From: an uncultured delta proteobacterium
GTDB taxonomy: Bacteria > Myxococcota_A > Polyangia > Polyangiales > Polyangiaceae
Assembly (NCBI GenBank): GCA_903892415.1
Contig: CAITIQ010000523.1
Span: forward strand, 50,212-114,211
DNA length: 64,000 nucleotides
Direction: 5' to 3'
Below the pieces are notes generated by a model. It did not search any database and was not told the DNA's origin. It worked only from the letters and a program-made list of their open reading frames with translations. This document shows positions 1 to 8,350 of this stretch, piece after piece (within the stretch, counting starts at the first letter, position 1; every line of letters starts with the position of its first letter). A program made the position numbers and the translations under genes.

Positions 1-1
1 C

Positions 2-889
2 GTGTTGGCACGGATTGTCTCTCGGGATGTTGCTCGAGCCACCCAGGAGCTTTCGAGTCTGGGGACGGAGGCCGTACTTCGTGGCGCGCACGCTGGAAGT
101 AGTGCGCGTTTTCAGGCGATAGACGAACTGCTCGCGGCGGCTCGGCAGCTTATGGAGCGGTTTCGCGTTTTCGCCGCTGCACAAGAGCGAACGCTCGAGG
201 CAAAGGAGGTTGCGCAGCGTACCCGTGGCCTGCTCTTTGCGAGCGTAAGCCATGACTTGAAGAGTCCGCTCAACGCGATTGTCGGGTTCGCAGAGTCCAT
301 TGACACGCTGCCACTCAGTTCGGCGCAACGCGAGAGTCTTGAGCTCATTTCGACGAGAGGTCGCGAGTTAGTGGCTTTGATCGAGACAATCTTGGATGCC
401 GCACGGGTTGACGCAGGGCAACTTGCATTGACCACTACGGTCGTTGACACGCGAGGATGGTTCGCGGATGCGACACGTCTCGCTAGAAGGCTATCTCCCG
501 CGACCTCAGAAGTCCGACTGGAACTCGCGGACCTTCATCCCAACGTCGAGGGAGATCCGGTTTACCTTTCGCGCGCGCTCGCGCTGATTCTCGCTCACGC
601 CATGCGTTCCCCAACTCTCGATGGAGCGCCCGCGCGAGTGGTCTTGAGAGCGTCGTTCGCTAGAAGACTATTGGCTTGTCGTGTTGAGGTGCAATACGAC
701 GAGTCGACCACGTTGACCGATACAGAGCTTCGAGCTCTATTTGAGCAGGGGCTCGCGACCGGTGGGCGCGGGCTGACGTTGGCGCTTGGTCTTTCCCGAA
801 GCATCATCGAGCTTCATCGCGGCAAGCTGACGGTCGAGAAGGGGTTACGAGAGGCACCATTGGTTGTGATTCTCGTTCCTGTCCCTTAG
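2..889 (+). CDS. Sensor histidine kinase, 5' end cut by the window, ATPase domain degenerate
   Basis: This is the C-terminal part of a two-component sensor kinase. A HisKA dimerisation helix carries the phospho-acceptor motif SVSHDLKSPL, with His84 counted from the GTG at base 2, which may be an internal codon rather than the true start. Upstream residues 1-75 are helical and probably linker or HAMP-like; the sensor region lies outside the window. The ATP-binding half (about residues 170-290) is weak. The N-box position reads LILAHAMRSP instead of an Asn-rich motif, and the region where the DxGxG box should be reads VQYDESTT. Only a G2-like GGRGLTLALGLS stretch looks normal. The protein may therefore bind ATP poorly or act as a pseudokinase. 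No response regulator is adjacent. Kinase family is secure; activity is uncertain. Confidence 0.8.
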   Translation: MLARIVSRDVARATQELSSLGTEAVLRGAHAGSSARFQAIDELLAAARQLMERFRVFAAAQERTLEAKEVAQRTRGLLFASVSHDLKSPLNAIVGFAESIDTLPLSSAQRESLELISTRGRELVALIETILDAARVDAGQLALTTTVVDTRGWFADATRLARRLSPATSEVRLELADLHPNVEGDPVYLSRALALILAHAMRSPTLDGAPARVVLRASFARRLLACRVEVQYDESTTLTDTELRALFEQGLATGGRGLTLALGLSRSIIELHRGKLTVEKGLREAPLVVILVPVP

Positions 890-966
890 TTCTGGCTGGA
901 CGTCCCATTTGCGTCTTCGTGGTCAGAGGGGTTGCATCGTTCTGCTGCCTCTGCGAACGGACACGA

Positions 967-1296
967 ATGGACGCCGAAGAACTCAAGGCACTGCGCAAAG
1001 AGCTGGGTGTTACCGCACGGGACTTGGCCGCTGCCCTAGGGATCGAACAGGAAGTCGTTCTCGCCTGGGAACGCGCCGAGCTTTTTCCGACCAAACAACA
1101 TGTCAATGAGTTGCTGAAGCTTCGCGCGCGAGGGGTTGGGGCAGTGCCAAAGGCCGCACGTAAGGGCGCCACCAGCATGCAAGTGCTCGCCGACCCGGCA
1201 CTTTGGCAACTCGTACGTAAGCTCATCGCGCACGAGCCCCTGCGCAAGGAGGTGCTGCGTCTGGCCGAGCGCTACGATGACCCGTTGGAAGTTTGA
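967..1296 (+). CDS. Small helix-turn-helix (XRE-like) protein
   Basis: This is a 109-residue protein. Its N-terminal ~55 residues (MDAEELKALRKELG, then TARDLAAALGIEQEVVLAWE) fit an XRE/Cro-type helix-turn-helix, in which the second and third helices would contact DNA. The remaining half is basic then acidic, with no recognised domain. I chose the ATG at 967 because the frame upstream of it does not continue the conserved helix 1. A GTG at 919 is possible but would add 16 Cys-rich residues of no recognisable kind. It follows the kinase gene by 77 bases on the same strand. Role as a DNA-binding regulator is inference from the fold; targets are unknown. Confidence 0.65.
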   Translation: MDAEELKALRKELGVTARDLAAALGIEQEVVLAWERAELFPTKQHVNELLKLRARGVGAVPKAARKGATSMQVLADPALWQLVRKLIAHEPLRKEVLRLAERYDDPLEV

Positions 1297-1377
1297 GGGC
1301 TCGTCATGAAGCCTGCCAATCTGCCCTCATGACGATCGGAGCTTGGCAGCGGGCACAAAACTCACCATGATTCCGGC

Positions 1378-2166
1378 GTGACGACGATCTTCGATCGCCC
1401 GGAATTCAATCGCGCCCTTTTCTTTGCCCGTCGGGACAAGTCGCCCAAGCCGCCGGGATCCAAAGATCTGTTTGTCGATGTAGCGGACGGCGCAAAACTG
1501 CACGTTCGGATTCACGATAGACCGGCGACTGAAGCGCTAATTCTCCTGTTTCACGGCAACGGGGAGGTCGTCGCCGACTACGATGAGCTGGCTGACGTTT
1601 ATGAGCAAAGGGCTGGTGCTTCGTTGGCAGTCGTAGACTTTAGAGGCTACGGGCAGAGCACCGGCACACCGACGTTGCGCGCATCGATTGGTGACGCGGC
1701 GCCCGTCCTTGATGCGGTCGTCAAGCTTGTACGACGCCGAGCATTGATCGTTATGGGGCGCTCGCTAGGCGGGGCGATGGCCGCAGAGATCTGTCGGTTG
1801 GAGCGGTCAGAGGTTGCGGGCTTTATCTTCGAGAGCGTCTCCTCTGACTTGGAGGGCGTCGCGAGGCGCAGGCGGTTCGACCTTGGCGCTCCGCTAACAG
1901 CTGATGATTTGGCAGTATTGGATCCGATGCCGAAGTTCAGCCATTGCCATGTTCCAGCTCTGGTTCTTCACGGCGAGGATGATCAGATCGTCCCCGCTGC
2001 CGAAGCGGAGGGGACCTTTTCCGCGTTGCCAAACGCCCACAGAACGAAGGTCTTGTTGCCGGGCTGCGGTCACAATGATCTCTCGCGGTCCGACATATAC
2101 TGGGTTGTCCTCAGTCGCTTTGTTGCCTCCATAACGACGCAGGCAAAGTCTCCAGCCAAAGGCTAA
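1378..2166 (+). CDS. Alpha/beta-hydrolase (serine hydrolase)
   Basis: This is a 262-residue alpha/beta-hydrolase, cytoplasmic by appearance because no signal peptide is visible. It has the oxyanion-hole segment LLFHGNGE (residues 57-64), the nucleophile elbow GRSLGG with Ser129, a late VLHGEDDQIVP segment likely to hold the acid, and CGHND supplying the catalytic His. The layout resembles the BEM46/ABHD13-like 'prolyl oligopeptidase family' hydrolases often annotated as lysophospholipase-like; the substrate cannot be read from sequence. The start is GTG. Its stop overlaps the stop of the convergent ArsC-like gene by four bases. Confidence 0.85.
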   Translation: MTTIFDRPEFNRALFFARRDKSPKPPGSKDLFVDVADGAKLHVRIHDRPATEALILLFHGNGEVVADYDELADVYEQRAGASLAVVDFRGYGQSTGTPTLRASIGDAAPVLDAVVKLVRRRALIVMGRSLGGAMAAEICRLERSEVAGFIFESVSSDLEGVARRRRFDLGAPLTADDLAVLDPMPKFSHCHVPALVLHGEDDQIVPAAEAEGTFSALPNAHRTKVLLPGCGHNDLSRSDIYWVVLSRFVASITTQAKSPAKG

Positions 2167-2525
2167 GTAGCCGCCTTAAGCGCCTCAGCCAATTGCTTCC
2201 AGCCCGGCTCGTCCATTCCTATCGTAGCGCGTTGGCCCATTCGAACGATGGGAGTCTTGAGTAACTGTGGGTCCTGCAAGAATAGTTGAAGCAGCCGCTC
2301 TTCATTGGGCGCGCTGTGCTGTAGACCACGCTCCTTGATGCGTGGTCCCCCACTGTCCAAAAGAGCGTGAAAGCCACCGACGGATCGCGCCACGCTCGTT
2401 AACTCGCCTTTGGACAGAGCCTTCTCTTTGATGTCTATCGAGTGAACTTTGATGCCTCTATCGGCAAAGAACCGTTGCGCTGCGCGAGTGCCCTTGCACT
2501 TGGGAGTGCCAAAGATCTGAATCAC
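2163..2525 (-). CDS. ArsC/Spx-family thioredoxin-fold protein
   Basis: This is a 120-residue member of the ArsC/Spx/YffB family. The N-terminus IQIFGTPKCKGTRAAQRFF has the beta-strand and single active Cys (GTPKC) of a thioredoxin fold, and the C-terminal LLKTPIVRMGQRATIGMDEP matches the family's cis-Pro strand followed by the glycine turn. Only one Cys is present in the CxxC position (CKGT), which is normal for ArsC and YffB but not for redox-switch Spx. Family members reduce arsenate with glutathione or bind RNA polymerase; nothing here decides which. The start is GTG. There are no arsenic genes nearby, so a specific arsR/arsB role is not supported. Confidence 0.75.
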   Translation of the reverse strand: MIQIFGTPKCKGTRAAQRFFADRGIKVHSIDIKEKALSKGELTSVARSVGGFHALLDSGGPRIKERGLQHSAPNEERLLQLFLQDPQLLKTPIVRMGQRATIGMDEPGWKQLAEALKAAT

Positions 2526-2595
2526 GGTTTTATTGTATCAGCACCAGCGGAAAGCGGTGGCGGGAGCGACCACTAGCTAGCTCTGCTCGGGAACG

Positions 2596-3480
2596 CTACC
2601 CAATGGGTACATCGGCTTGGGGGTAGGTTCTCGCGACTGCGTCAATGAGCCCGGCCCTGGCGTCATCGAATCGAAAGCGGATGCCAAGCGACTTTCGAAA
2701 GTTGCTAATCACGCGCTTGCTTCCACTCCGTTCCCGCTGCTCGTTCGGTATGAACGTTGGTGCTGGGGCCCCCAGTAAGCGTGAAAGCTCTTCGTAGTAG
2801 GCGCGCCGCAACAGAGGTTTGTTCGCTACGACGTTAAGAACAGCGGGTGAGTCCAGCTCGCCAACGTCGAGGATGCTCTGCGTCGCATCGTCGATATGCA
2901 CCAAATTTAACCACTCGTCGCCCGGGCTCCTGATGACCATTCCGGACATGATATCCGCCTTTGAGCGCAAGAGCCGAGCGGGCCCGTAGAGACCAGCAAG
3001 CCGCAAACTCGTCACGACGCTTCCCGTCCCGCTCGCAAATCTGCTGAGGAGTGCTTCCGCTTTCACGCACGTCATTCCTCCCTCTGTTGTCGGTAATGTG
3101 GGGCTTGCTTCGTCGACGACGGCGCCGCCAGCATCACCGTAAACACTGACGCTCGAGCCGTAGATGATTCGCTTGGGCGGTACGCTGAGGCTAGCGAGCA
3201 ATCGTTCGAGACCATGTACCCAAACGGCTTGGCGCGAGCCTTTTTGATCAAACCCAACTAGCCAGATGAGGGTGTCAATGGTTGGCAGAATCGGCCACGG
3301 GTCCTCGTCACCAAGCGACAGCACGATTGGGAGCAGTCCGTGGCCGGCTAGCAAACGGGCTCGTTCCGCGCTTCGCGTGATGCAGAAAACTCTTGCACCG
3401 CTAGTAACGAGGCGCGTCGCAACGCGCAGCCCCAAGTACCCGCAGCCTGCAATTAACACCGAGGATCCAGCCATGGTCAT
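2596..3480 (-). CDS. NAD(P)-dependent epimerase/dehydratase, extended SDR
   Basis: This is a 294-residue Rossmann-fold protein of the extended short-chain dehydrogenase/reductase type. The nucleotide-binding loop is GCGYLGLRVA near the N-terminus, followed by the YGSSVSVYGD segment typical of sugar-nucleotide epimerases and YeeZ-like proteins, and LVHIDDA in the C-terminal half. The canonical YxxxK pair is not obvious, so the catalytic pair may be altered (as in YeeZ-like members). I chose the ATG at 3480 because an AGAGGAAG Shine-Dalgarno sequence lies just upstream and the Rossmann strand begins at once; the open frame continues to 3567 without conserved features. The substrate is unknown. 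Confidence 0.75.
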   Translation of the reverse strand: MTMAGSSVLIAGCGYLGLRVATRLVTSGARVFCITRSAERARLLAGHGLLPIVLSLGDEDPWPILPTIDTLIWLVGFDQKGSRQAVWVHGLERLLASLSVPPKRIIYGSSVSVYGDAGGAVVDEASPTLPTTEGGMTCVKAEALLSRFASGTGSVVTSLRLAGLYGPARLLRSKADIMSGMVIRSPGDEWLNLVHIDDATQSILDVGELDSPAVLNVVANKPLLRRAYYEELSRLLGAPAPTFIPNEQRERSGSKRVISNFRKSLGIRFRFDDARAGLIDAVARTYPQADVPIG

Positions 3481-3624
3481 GTCTTCCTCTGGGGCGAACC
3501 TGGCAGGCCGTTCAGCCTTTTCCTCCACAGCAATGAGACGTTTTTGTCGTTGCCCTGGTTCTGCCACTCATCAGGTCGAGCAACGAAGACTGGTAGATTG
3601 CCAACTGTGGAGCTAAAGAGTCGC

Positions 3625-4047
3625 ATGCCTGTCTCACCGAATGAAGCTGAACGAGAACTCTTCGCCGGGTTGCGCGCGCTCAAGGCTGCGTGGCCGATGG
3701 GCGGATGGAGCTGGGATTCACGGCTTTCAAGTATAGCGTCCTCTTTCGGGGCCCATCACTCAGTCAATGCGCGAAGCGCGATTGAAAAAGGGTTACCCAC
3801 GGTTTGGACGCGGGAAACCATTTCCACTGCACCCAGTCGAATTCAGGCGATCGCAGAGCGCTACGAAGGGGTACGAAAAGGGCAGATGCTGCTCACGGGG
3901 GGTCGAGTCGATTCCTTGCTTGCGTTTGGCTTGTGGTGGCCCTGGGAAACCTCGGAGACCGTCTCGCTTAGGGTCGGGCTCGATGAGGTCGAGGAGAATA
4001 GTGCGCAATACGTGCGCTTTTGTGCCATCTTTGGCGTCTCGCTCTAG
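3625..4047 (+). CDS. Hypothetical protein, 140 aa
   Basis: I do not recognise this protein. From the ATG at 3625 it encodes 140 residues, soluble, with no signal peptide or membrane segment, and Trp-rich motifs (WPMGGWSWDS, LWWPWETSE). The frame is open upstream to 3544, but that part overlaps the likely leader of the divergent SDR gene and looks non-coding. A GGAG sits 13 bases before the ATG, which is rather far. The gene stands alone between the divergent SDR gene and the MFS gene. It is kept as a gene because the frame is open, ends in a proper stop and fills an otherwise empty interval; function is unknown. Confidence 0.5.
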   Translation: MPVSPNEAERELFAGLRALKAAWPMGGWSWDSRLSSIASSFGAHHSVNARSAIEKGLPTVWTRETISTAPSRIQAIAERYEGVRKGQMLLTGGRVDSLLAFGLWWPWETSETVSLRVGLDEVEENSAQYVRFCAIFGVSL

Positions 4048-4122
4048 CGCGCGACTCAAGGGTTTGCGGGGCATTACCACGAAAGACTTGACCCCAAGCC
4101 ACGGCCCGGGCCTGTTGCACTC

Positions 4123-5349
4123 GTGACGTCCAACGCCCGAATCACCGACTCCAACATTTGGCTGATCTACGGCGCGATTCTTCTGTTGGGGCTTGCGTAC
4201 GGGATCTCGCTAGCGCTCGTCGGGCTGTTCTTGGACGCCCTGTCCTACACCAAGAGTGACATTGGGAGCCTAGCGGTCTGGTTCGCTCTAGGCATCGTGT
4301 TGCTTTCGATACCCATGGGCTTCGTGATTCGGAGGTTCTCGGCTCGCGCCACGTTGATCGTCAGCTTAGTGGGTTATGCGTGCGCAGTAGCCGCCTTCCC
4401 GCTCATGCCAAACTTTACCTCGATCGCCCTCGTCCGGTTCTTTGACGGCGCCTTTTCCGTTGGCATCTGGGTTAGCTGCGAGACGGTGCTCCTGTCGAGA
4501 GCGAACAAAGACAATAAGGCCTTCGTCACGAGCCTCTACTCCATGGCGATGGCGGTGGGCTATGTACTTGGCCCGCTGCTCGCGCGGGGCATTGTTGCCC
4601 TTGCTCCGATGAAGGTGGCGTTCTTCGTCTCCGGCGCAATCTCCCTGGTGGCGGCTGCGCTCGTGAGCCTGCGCCTTGCTAGTGATATACCTGAGACCCA
4701 TGCTGAAGACGCGTCAGTGAGCGGCGCGCCCTCAACCGTCGCTGCGGCTGCGCGATCAGTCATTTGGCGCATTAAGACCTGCTGTTTTGCCACCTTTGCC
4801 TACGGCTATTTTCAAGCCGCGGTCGTGCTCTTTCTGCCGCTCTATCTGGTACAAGAGAAGGGGATAGAGTCTTCGAGGACCATCATCATCCCAGCCTTCT
4901 TTGCCGGCGGCATGCTTCTATTTACCAATCTCGCCGGTCGCGTGGGGGACCGTATCGGCCACCTTCCGCTGATGCGGATACTGTCAGTCGTTGGCGGCGC
5001 GATGGTGCTCGGCTTTGTGTTTATCGATTCGTTCTGGGTGATGTGCCTGGCAGTCTTCGTCGCTGGCGCGACGCTCGCTTCGATTTCCCCTTTGAGTTTG
5101 GCTCTTCAAGGGGTGGTCACCAAACCGCACGAATACAGCCGTGCCAACGCCCTCTACAACACGTTCTACGCTGCCGGTATGTTGCTTGGGCCAGCCATAT
5201 CGAGCCGAATCTTCGACAAGGCAGGAGGAGTTCCAATGCTCTATCACCTTGCCGCCGTCTGGGTGGCGTTCATCCTGTTTAGCGTCGCGTTCAGGCGCGA
5301 TGACCCACGGGTACGCCGATTGGCGCGCGCCAGTCGCGCGGCGGCTTAG
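4123..5349 (+). CDS. Major facilitator superfamily transporter
   Basis: This is a 408-residue inner-membrane protein with about twelve hydrophobic helices in two halves separated by a charged loop near residues 190-215. The motif GRVGDRIGHLPLM after helix 8 is the repeat of MFS motif A (GxLxDRxGRR); the first-half copy is diverged (PMGFVIRRFS). Overall it resembles the YfcJ/YhhS-type or 'sugar/drug' MFS exporters, driven by the proton gradient, but the substrate cannot be inferred. The start is GTG. It lies 75 bases after the hypothetical gene and is probably transcribed alone. Confidence 0.85.
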   Translation: MTSNARITDSNIWLIYGAILLLGLAYGISLALVGLFLDALSYTKSDIGSLAVWFALGIVLLSIPMGFVIRRFSARATLIVSLVGYACAVAAFPLMPNFTSIALVRFFDGAFSVGIWVSCETVLLSRANKDNKAFVTSLYSMAMAVGYVLGPLLARGIVALAPMKVAFFVSGAISLVAAALVSLRLASDIPETHAEDASVSGAPSTVAAAARSVIWRIKTCCFATFAYGYFQAAVVLFLPLYLVQEKGIESSRTIIIPAFFAGGMLLFTNLAGRVGDRIGHLPLMRILSVVGGAMVLGFVFIDSFWVMCLAVFVAGATLASISPLSLALQGVVTKPHEYSRANALYNTFYAAGMLLGPAISSRIFDKAGGVPMLYHLAAVWVAFILFSVAFRRDDPRVRRLARASRAAA

Positions 5350-5418
5350 TGCTGGCCACGTCTCTCCCCAATAGGCTTTAGGCTTGCCTCTTGGCGAGAG
5401 CTAAAGCAAGAAGAACGC

Positions 5419-5858
5419 TTGCCGGTCAACCTCCTGGACACCGACTACTACCATGTGGAGCGCGTTGACGCTCAAGGGTTCATTCGTGTCACGAGGAGGG
5501 TTCGGCCGTTCGAAAGCGAGCTTGAGGTCGAGCTCGCCTGCAATCCTGTACAGCGAGTGCTCGATGCAGAGGTTCGTTCGCGATGTTCACTGTTGATCGA
5601 TACCCGCATCGTTGTCGGACGCAATGACCCAGCGTCCGAAACCATGTTTGCGAAGCACCGCCAGGCGATGATTGTCGGCTTTATTCGAGTTGCGCTGTTG
5701 TGCGGACCCCGGCGGGGTTGCTTCACGTCCAGAGACTCCTGTCGAACGATCGCTCCGATGCCCGAGCGTTTGCGAATGAAGAGGAGGCGGTCGCCTTCGT
5801 AAGGGGGCGCTCGGGCGTCGGCGGCTCGGACCGTTCACGACCAGCAAAGGGCGCCTGA
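5419..5858 (+). pseudogene. Frameshifted small cytoplasmic protein gene (STAS/SpoIIAA-like size)
   Basis: Reading starts from a TTG at 5419 and gives a sensible acidic protein (LDTDYYHVERVDAQGFI) up to RVALL at about 5699. After this the frame turns into Arg/Cys-rich nonsense that ends at 5802. The -1 frame, taken up at base 5700, continues the sensible protein: VRTPAGLLHVQRLLSNDRSD and then an acidic ANEEEAVAFV tail, ending in TGA at 5856-5858. One missing base (ctgttg-tgcgg for ctgttg-gtgcgg) explains the whole picture. The joined product would be about 147 residues. The join sits at a non-slippery site, so programmed frameshifting is unlikely. Either the gene is broken or the assembly has a one-base error. 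The protein resembles the short proteins that many myxobacteria carry with a modified STAS-like fold, but this is a loose resemblance. Confidence 0.6.
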
Positions 5859-5910
5859 GCGGCGAGGCCGCAGGCAAGCGCCCAAGCGCCAACTTATCGG
5901 CGCGGTCCAG

Positions 5911-6711
5911 TCAGTCCCGCTCGTCGACAACCATGTGTGCTGACGGAAACACGTTGAAACTGTCCAGCGCGGGGAACTCCGTCAAAGTGGTACCCCCAAT
6001 CAGATCAACCAGGTCTGAGGCCGGATGCAGCGTTAGCGTAGTGTCAGAGGCGCCAAACTGGATCGACGGAATCGCCGTCCCCATCTTGGTCTCCTCGCCG
6101 TCTTCTCCCGCTTCCCACCAGTTTGCGATGAAGGGAACACCTGCTGAGGAGGGAGCTATGATCGATGCTGTCACCTTGTAGCGAGCCTTTGACGGCTTCG
6201 GTACCGTGATCTCCAGTGTCCCAGCGTTGAGGTCGAGATCGTAGTCAAGCTTCGACACATAGCGCGCCTTACTAACGCCAGCGTCGTTGAGCTCCTTAGC
6301 AAGCTTCTTTCCGTCCGTGTCGTAGTGGAGGGTGTAGTTGTTGATGTCGCCGTCGCCGTCCGGTGGCACGATGGTGATGCCCACCTGCGCCACAGTGCTC
6401 TTCCCAGTGGACTTACCATCGACCTTGACGTTGTTGCAGTTCGCGATGCGTACAACCATGAGGGCAAACGTCCCGTCTCCAGCGAGCTGGTACTGAGCCG
6501 GCACCAACGGTCGTGCATCGTCGTAGGGGAGAATCGCGAGAGCGGCGACCTCCGTGCAGCCCAGGAAGTCGACCTCGAAGTCGTCTTCGTCATCGTTGCA
6601 CTGAATCGCAGCTTCTACCGTATTCGTCTCCTCAAGCGCGGTCTAGGTCTCGAGCCCAGCGCATCCCACAACGAGCACGCCCACAGCCGCAAGCCAGTTG
6701 GTTTTCGTCAT
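5911..6711 (-). pseudogene. Secreted lipoprotein gene interrupted by an in-frame amber codon
   Basis: From the ATG at 6711, with a good AGGGAGA ribosome site upstream, the frame encodes a classic lipoprotein signal peptide with lipobox VVGC (Cys17). It then meets a TAG at codon 23 (bases 6645-6643). Directly after the TAG the same frame stays open for more than 240 codons with normal coding composition: TALEETNTVEAAIQCNDDE, then FLGCTEVAALAILPYDD, running on to the stop at 5911. Without the signal peptide, a restart at the GTG at 6507 would give a 198-residue cytoplasmic fragment. Paired acidic Cys-containing segments suggest a folded secreted domain that I do not recognise. A single CAG-to-TAG change would explain the stop. 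TAG is an ordinary stop elsewhere in this window, so recoding is unlikely. Confidence 0.65.
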
Positions 6712-6930
6712 AGAGTCTCCCTGCTTAGTTGTTTCCAGAACCAGTCTCAAAACGAGAAAAGCCCAGCCTTCCCAAGCAATCACTTACGCGTTCGAAACGC
6801 AATTATCTTCCCAGTTTGCGAGACTATTGGGAGACGTTTGAGGTGCCGTGACTGTGCTTCTGTCGCAGCAGGTGCGCGAGCCGCGCGCATGTCCTCTTGG
6901 CGCGCATAGCTAATCGCGTTAGCAGTAACC

Positions 6931-7959
6931 ATGACTGAGCGAATGCTCTCTGCCACCGGAACGGGCGAAGATGAGCGCTTCGACCGATTGTTTCGTCCTG
7001 ACAACCTTGCGGACTACATCGGCCAAGAGAAACATAAGGAGAATCTTCGTGTCTTTGTCGAGGCCGCTCGCCGTCGCAACGAGGCTCTCGACCACGTGCT
7101 GCTCTCCGGCCCGCCAGGACTCGGTAAGACTACGCTCGCACACATCGTTGCCAAAGAAATGGGCGTCACACTTCACTCCACGAGCGGTCCCGCTATTGAG
7201 CATAAGGGTGCACTCGCTGGCTTGTTAACCAAGCTCGAGCACGGTGATGTGCTCTTCATCGACGAAATTCATCGTCTATCGCCGGTGGTAGAAGAGAGCC
7301 TCTACCCAGCCATTGAAGGCTTCCAGATCGACATCATGACTGGCGAAGGTCCTTATGCGACAACTATTCAATTGGGCTTGAAGCCCTTTACATTGATTGG
7401 TGCGACCACGCGCACTGGGTTGCTAACGGCGCCGCTGCTCTCGCGATTTGGCTACGTGATGCGGCTAGATTACTATCCAGCGAGTGAGCTGGAGCAGATC
7501 GTGTTGCGCTCTTCGCGGTTGCTCAACGTGCCTATAGAACCTGCGGGCGCGGCGGCGATTGCAGCGCGTTCCCGTGGGACACCCCGCGTTGCCAATCGAC
7601 TATTACGCCGCGTTCGCGACTTTGCTGAAGTCATGGGCAATGGGTCGATAACAGAAGCAATCGCACGGCTCGCTGCAGAGCGATTGGACGTGGATGACGC
7701 TGGCCTAGATTCGATGGACCGTCGCCTCTTGCTAATCATCATAGACGACTATGACGGCGGTCCGGTCGGCCTGGACACGCTTGCGGCAGCTTTGTCCGAG
7801 CCGCGAGACACTGTCGAGGATGTCTACGAGCCCTACCTTCTCCAGCAGGGCTTCTTGGGTCGTACTCCGCGTGGCCGCATCGCCACCCGGAAAGCCCACG
7901 AGCACCTGAAGCGACCGATCTCGAAGTCGATCGATCAGGGAAAACTCTTCGATACTTGA
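6931..7959 (+). CDS. ruvB: Holliday junction branch-migration ATPase RuvB
   Basis: This is the RuvB motor that, as a hexamer with RuvA, drives branch migration of Holliday junctions. The 342 residues match the family length. Visible motifs are the Walker A GPPGLGKTT (60-68), Walker B VLFIDEIHR, the sensor-1 region LIGATTRTG, the arginine-finger-containing LTAPLLSRFG, and the C-terminal winged helix ending in GFLGRTPRGRIATRKA, which binds DNA. ruvA and ruvC are not in the window, so the genes are unlinked here. The 219 bases before it (6712-6930) hold the divergent leader of the interrupted lipoprotein gene; I see no clear promoter or terminator there. Confidence 0.98.
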   Translation: MTERMLSATGTGEDERFDRLFRPDNLADYIGQEKHKENLRVFVEAARRRNEALDHVLLSGPPGLGKTTLAHIVAKEMGVTLHSTSGPAIEHKGALAGLLTKLEHGDVLFIDEIHRLSPVVEESLYPAIEGFQIDIMTGEGPYATTIQLGLKPFTLIGATTRTGLLTAPLLSRFGYVMRLDYYPASELEQIVLRSSRLLNVPIEPAGAAAIAARSRGTPRVANRLLRRVRDFAEVMGNGSITEAIARLAAERLDVDDAGLDSMDRRLLLIIIDDYDGGPVGLDTLAAALSEPRDTVEDVYEPYLLQQGFLGRTPRGRIATRKAHEHLKRPISKSIDQGKLFDT

Positions 7960-8288
7960 GCGAGCGGGCCACCACGCAACAGCCCTGAGGACAAGTGAGA
8001 GTAGGCCCACAGGACGATCTCTCCAGCCCCCACGAAGGCACACGCGAGCAAGGCCTGAAGGATCACGAGTCCGAACCCACCAAAGCCGTCCCCCGCTTGG
8101 ACCTCAAGGGCTGAGCTGGCAATCACAGCGGCTGCCAGGGACGCTAGCAGCCAACGAGCGTCATCCGCCCTTCGTGCTCTTGCCTCAGCTCTCTCATAGG
8201 CGAAGACCGCAAGCGCAACGATGGCCAGGAAGGTCTGCGTGGAGATCGAGAATGCGGCCATTCCGAAGGCGATAACGACATCGTTCAT
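7935..8288 (-). CDS. Small integral membrane protein, unknown
   Basis: This is a 117-residue protein with three to four hydrophobic segments (about residues 5-27, 45-63 and 75-100), separated by a short Arg-rich loop (ERAEARARRADD). I do not recognise the family. I prefer the ATG at 8288 over the TTG at 8294 because an AGGA ribosome site lies seven bases upstream of the ATG. Its 3' end overlaps the 3' end of ruvB by 25 bases, convergent. A 7-bp hairpin (8296-8315) covers its ribosome site. Confidence 0.6.
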   Translation of the reverse strand: MNDVVIAFGMAAFSISTQTFLAIVALAVFAYERAEARARRADDARWLLASLAAAVIASSALEVQAGDGFGGFGLVILQALLACAFVGAGEIVLWAYSHLSSGLLRGGPLAQVSKSFP

Positions 8289-8295
8289 CAGCAAA

Positions 8296-8315
8296 TCCTG
8301 CCCCGTGCGGCAGGA
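8296..8315 (-). promoter_or_regulatory. Hairpin covering the ribosome site of the small membrane protein gene
   Basis: TCCTGCC and GGCAGGA form a perfect 7-bp stem with a 6-base loop. On the minus strand the 3' arm GGCAGGA contains the AGGA Shine-Dalgarno sequence for the ATG at 8288 and is followed by TTTG. It could hold down translation of that gene, or act as a weak terminator for the lipoprotein gene 8351-9118 just upstream on the same strand. The T-run is too short for a strong intrinsic terminator. Confidence 0.4.
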
Positions 8316-8350
8316 CTGCGCAAGTGTTGCTATGTCGAACTATGTCCTAG

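Noticed and set aside
5911..6711. Stop-codon recoding (UAG read as an amino acid) in the interrupted lipoprotein gene
   Set aside because: TAG is a normal stop for several other genes here, and no recoding element or pyrrolysine genes are visible.
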